Origin: Coriaria nepalensis
Lineage: Eukaryota > Streptophyta > Magnoliopsida > Cucurbitales > Coriariaceae
Length of the DNA stretch: 64,000 bases
NCBI GenBank assembly: GCA_027186245.1
Contig: CP114493.1
Coordinates: 5,649,501 to 5,713,500, forward strand
Reading direction: 5' to 3'
The notes under the pieces are model-generated. The model did not search any database. It had not been told where the DNA came from and saw only the letters and a list, made by a program, of their open reading frames with translations. The translations under genes and the position numbers were made by a program. Shown piece after piece: positions 61,127-64,000 of the stretch (position 1 is the stretch's first letter; each line of letters opens with the position of its first letter).

Positions 61127-63902
61127 ATGGGGTTTCTGAGAGCTCTCCAAGAAGAAGAGATAGAAGAGCAAGAAGAAACCAAGCTTTTAGAGAAAAGATT
61201 CCTTTCTACTTCCAATTATCATAATAACAGTAATAGTTATAAAGTTATAAGCAATTGCCTGCCAATATTTTCACAACTAGAGGAACAGTTTATGGATTCA
61301 AATAGTAATAAAAGACCACAACAACAGCAGCAGCAGCAGCCGGAGCAACAGAACATGCGGATTCAGACCTACTTACAAGAACATCAATCTCATCAGCCTC
61401 ATCATCAGATACCATATGGAATTTCGTCTTCATCTTCCTCCCCTATCCCTCCAAATTTCATGTACTTATTATTATTTCATTTGGGCCAACTTATCGAGAT
61501 ACTAATCAATCATCGGTATATAGGTTTTTTTTGTTATAATTAATTAATATATGTTTTGATGTACACAGAAGCAAAGACGGTATTGGAGCTTATGATTTGG
61601 GAGAATTGGATCAAGCTCTTTTTCTTTATTTTGATGGACAGGACCCGGCTAGTTCCAATGTTCAACGTAACCTCTCTCTCTCTCTCTCGCTCTCTCGCTC
61701 TTGCTTTTAGGTTTCTGCTATCCGTACATGGGAGATCCTTCATAGGAAAACGATATCTCAGAGATAGCAGAAGAAACAGGCTCATAGAGCCCAAAAAGAT
61801 ATTTTTATAATAATAATAATAATAATTAATAACAGAAGGGGGAAAAAAAAAGACATTTATTTATTTATTTAGGGAATTTTGTTTGTATATTAATGTATGT
61901 ATGGAGATTGGAGCATGACACATTGAATGTAACAAACCCACTTACTATCACGAAAAAAATTCATGATGATCATGTAGTAGCTAGCTAGAAGAATAAAGAG
62001 GGGTATGGGTTTCTTTGCCTTTCAATTCTCTATTTCTTTTCGTTTTGAAAAGAGAAGAGTGAGCAAGCAAGCTTGCAAGAAAGAAAGAAAGAAAATGTGT
62101 AATAGTATAATGATCCAAACAGACTTTCCTTTCAGTTCCCACGCTTCTTCTCTTTCTCTTGCATTCAGGTCTTCCTTCTCATCATTATTTTCTACGTACA
62201 AAATTGACTACTACTAGTCTACTACCACCCTCTGATCATTGTTTTGAATACAAATTTAATATGCAGATAATAGCTCTGGATCAATGAGATCACCTCCTAC
62301 TTTGAACATCTTCCCGTCAAGGCCTATGCACGTGGAGCCTTCACCAACCAATGTACGTATATACATACACACATATGAATTAGATTAGGTGGAGCTTCTT
62401 CTTAAATGGGTTAATTGTGTTTAGGGTGCTTTTTTTTTTTTAATTGGTAGGTTAGTACGGTATTGATATCTCAAGCTGCAAACAGTAGCGATCCAAATCG
62501 AGCAGCGGATCACTCATCCATGGACAAAGCTATGAATATCGTATCCGGATCAGGACCCGAACCGGCCAAATCTGTCAAGGTACTGCTTACTTCTTGACCT
62601 TCTTCTTCTTCTTCTTCTTCTTCTTTAGTTTATATATATTCTTAATATATAGTAGTTTCACAATTCCTAACACACACACATATATATACACTTAATTTTA
62701 TACAATGTAATGTAACAATAACTGATCAATAAATTAAATAGAGCTGCCGGAAATTTATATTAGTATATGTATTGAAATACATCATGTCCTTCAAGAAATA
62801 AAATAAAATAAGTAAGTAAATGAAAAATGGGGTGTAATTGGGTGCAGCGTGAGAGTGGCCGCAAATTAGGTCCAACGTCAAGTTCAGAGCAGGAAGCACC
62901 AAAGACACCAGACCCTAAGGTTCCCTTTTTAGTTGCCATCTCGTTTTCAACCAACTTTTGGAATCTCTTTTGCTCTCAGCTTTACATTTATCTAACTCTT
63001 TGCTTTGTTGTGGTTGTATTTCTGAGCAGACGTTAAGGAGACTGGCTCAGAATAGAGAGGCGGCCAGGAAAAGCAGGCTCAGAAAGAAGGTCAAAATCTT
63101 ACCTTACGTCGCACATATATACTAATAGCTAAGCACATAACAGTTACTTCTAATTCTTTTTCTTATTCCTTTCTATTTGTGTGCATGTAAGTGATCATCA
63201 GGAGCCATACACATTGTGATTTTAAGTGTGAAATTTTGCATGTCCTAACAGGCATATGTCCAGCAGCTAGAATCTAGTAGAATTAAGCTTTCTCAGTTGG
63301 AGCAAGAACTACAAAGAGCTAGATCTCAGGTAAGTGTACTACGCCTGAATCTAACTGAGGTTCTCAGTGGTGTAGGAACTGGATTACTGAATTAATTCCT
63401 TAATTTCGATCATTAAATTAATCAAATATCCAGGGAATGTTTTTTGGTGGAGGAGCACTCATAGGGGGTGATCAACAAGGACTTCCAATTGGTATCAACA
63501 ACATCAGCACAGGTAATTAATTAGTTAATTACTAACACCTTGCTAAATCTAAGAAAGAAAAAAGATAACAGTTTCTTAATTCTATCTTCTCTGTCTGATC
63601 AAGATGATACTTTTCCATTATATATTGTAGAAGCGGCGGTGTTTGACATGGAATATGCAAGATGGATGGAAGAGCAAAACAGGCTTCTCTGCGAGCTGAG
63701 GGCGGCAGTGCAAGAACATTTAGCTGAGAATGAGCTGAGGCTGTTCGTTGAAAACATCATAGCTCACTACGATGCAATCGTGAATCTGAAGAGCATGGCT
63801 GCCAAGTCCGACGTATTTCATCTTTTCTCCGGCATGTGGAAGACTCCAGCCGAACGTTGTTTCATGTGGATGGGTGGATTTAGGCCGTCTGAGATCATCA
63901 AG
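61127..63902 (+). CDS. TGA10: TGA-type bZIP transcription factor, TGA9/TGA10 group (partial)
   Basis: Nine exons seen: 61127-61461, 61569-61666, 62267-62352, 62451-62579, 62848-62919, 63030-63089, 63252-63329, 63434-63512, 63631-63902. All are in frame, 403 residues so far; the gene continues past the window. The N-terminus has a Gln run and HHQIPYGISSSSS, then SKDGIGAYDLGELDQALFLY. The bZIP is split over exons 6-7: LRRLAQNREAARKSRLRKK, then AYVQQLESSRIKLSQLEQEL. The DOG1 domain starts AAVFDMEYARWMEEQNRLLC and includes MWKTPAERCFMWMGGFRPSE. TGA factors bind TGACG elements and work with NPR1-type or glutaredoxin (ROXY) partners; TGA9/10 act in anther development. The start is uncertain: ATG 61127 gives the longest frame, but M at 61292 is possible. 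Confidence 0.9.
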
Positions 63903-64000
63903 GTACGTAACTACGTACTTATGGTATCTTAATTATCTGATGTATATATGCATTCATTAACTACGTTAACCTTATCCACATTATTACATTAATGAAAATG

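Overview
The window is nuclear DNA of a flowering plant, almost certainly a eudicot. Coding genes have many short exons with GT..AG introns in AT-rich sequence. Plant-only families are present (SBP-box with a miR156 site, MYB-CC, TGA bZIP, plant mTERF, DUF761), and the intergenic space is full of decayed LTR retrotransposons. The species cannot be told from the sequence alone.

Layout. 1-2.8 kb: a small secreted CLE-like peptide gene and AT-rich flank. 2.8-20.9 kb: a local duplication. A DUF761 'cotton fibre' gene (minus strand, 5.1-5.8 kb) lies in the first copy, and a wrecked paralogue (14.9-16.1 kb), split by a solo LTR, lies in the second. A truncated Ty1-copia element (10.0-13.0 kb, minus) sits between the copies. 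A Tigger/pogo-like transposase relic (17.5-18.2 kb) and a 1.5-kb solo LTR (18.7-20.2 kb) lie in copy two. 21-29 kb: gene-free, AT-rich, with a second member of the 1.5-kb LTR family (25.4-26.9 kb). 29.1-39.2 kb: an MYB-CC factor (PHL5 type), a two-RRM UBA2-like RNA-binding gene with an internally deleted copia element in its 3' flank (34.2-36.7 kb), and an intronless mTERF gene. 40.06-41.55 kb: a large inverted repeat whose inner arms are degenerate telomere-like repeats. 42.4-43.4 kb: SPL9/15-type gene with a miR156 target. 44.4-48.8 kb: a 70-bp minisatellite, a gypsy-type gag relic on the minus strand, and an LTR-like block. 48.9-52.2 kb: a 5'-truncated, frameshifted STRUBBELIG-receptor-family (SRF2-like) pseudogene. 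53.3-56.3 kb: OEP16-3 and a chloroplast rhodanese protein (STR9 type). 61.1 kb to the edge: a TGA10-type bZIP gene that runs out of the window.

The genes do not form one pathway, but their order is informative. As I recall the Arabidopsis map, PHL5-mTERF-SRF2-TGA10 are neighbours on chromosome 5 (At5g06800-At5g06839), and SPL9-OEP16-3-STR9 are neighbours on chromosome 2 (At2g42200-At2g42220). Here the two sets are interleaved on one strand. This fits an ancestral eudicot block that Arabidopsis later split by polyploidy and reciprocal gene loss.

Several genes carry single-base deletions near otherwise conserved C-termini (UBA2-like, SPL9-like, SRF2-like), and one carries an AT in place of a GT splice donor. 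These may be real decay or assembly error and should be checked in reads. Exon boundaries below were worked out by eye from splice consensus, reading frame and protein similarity.
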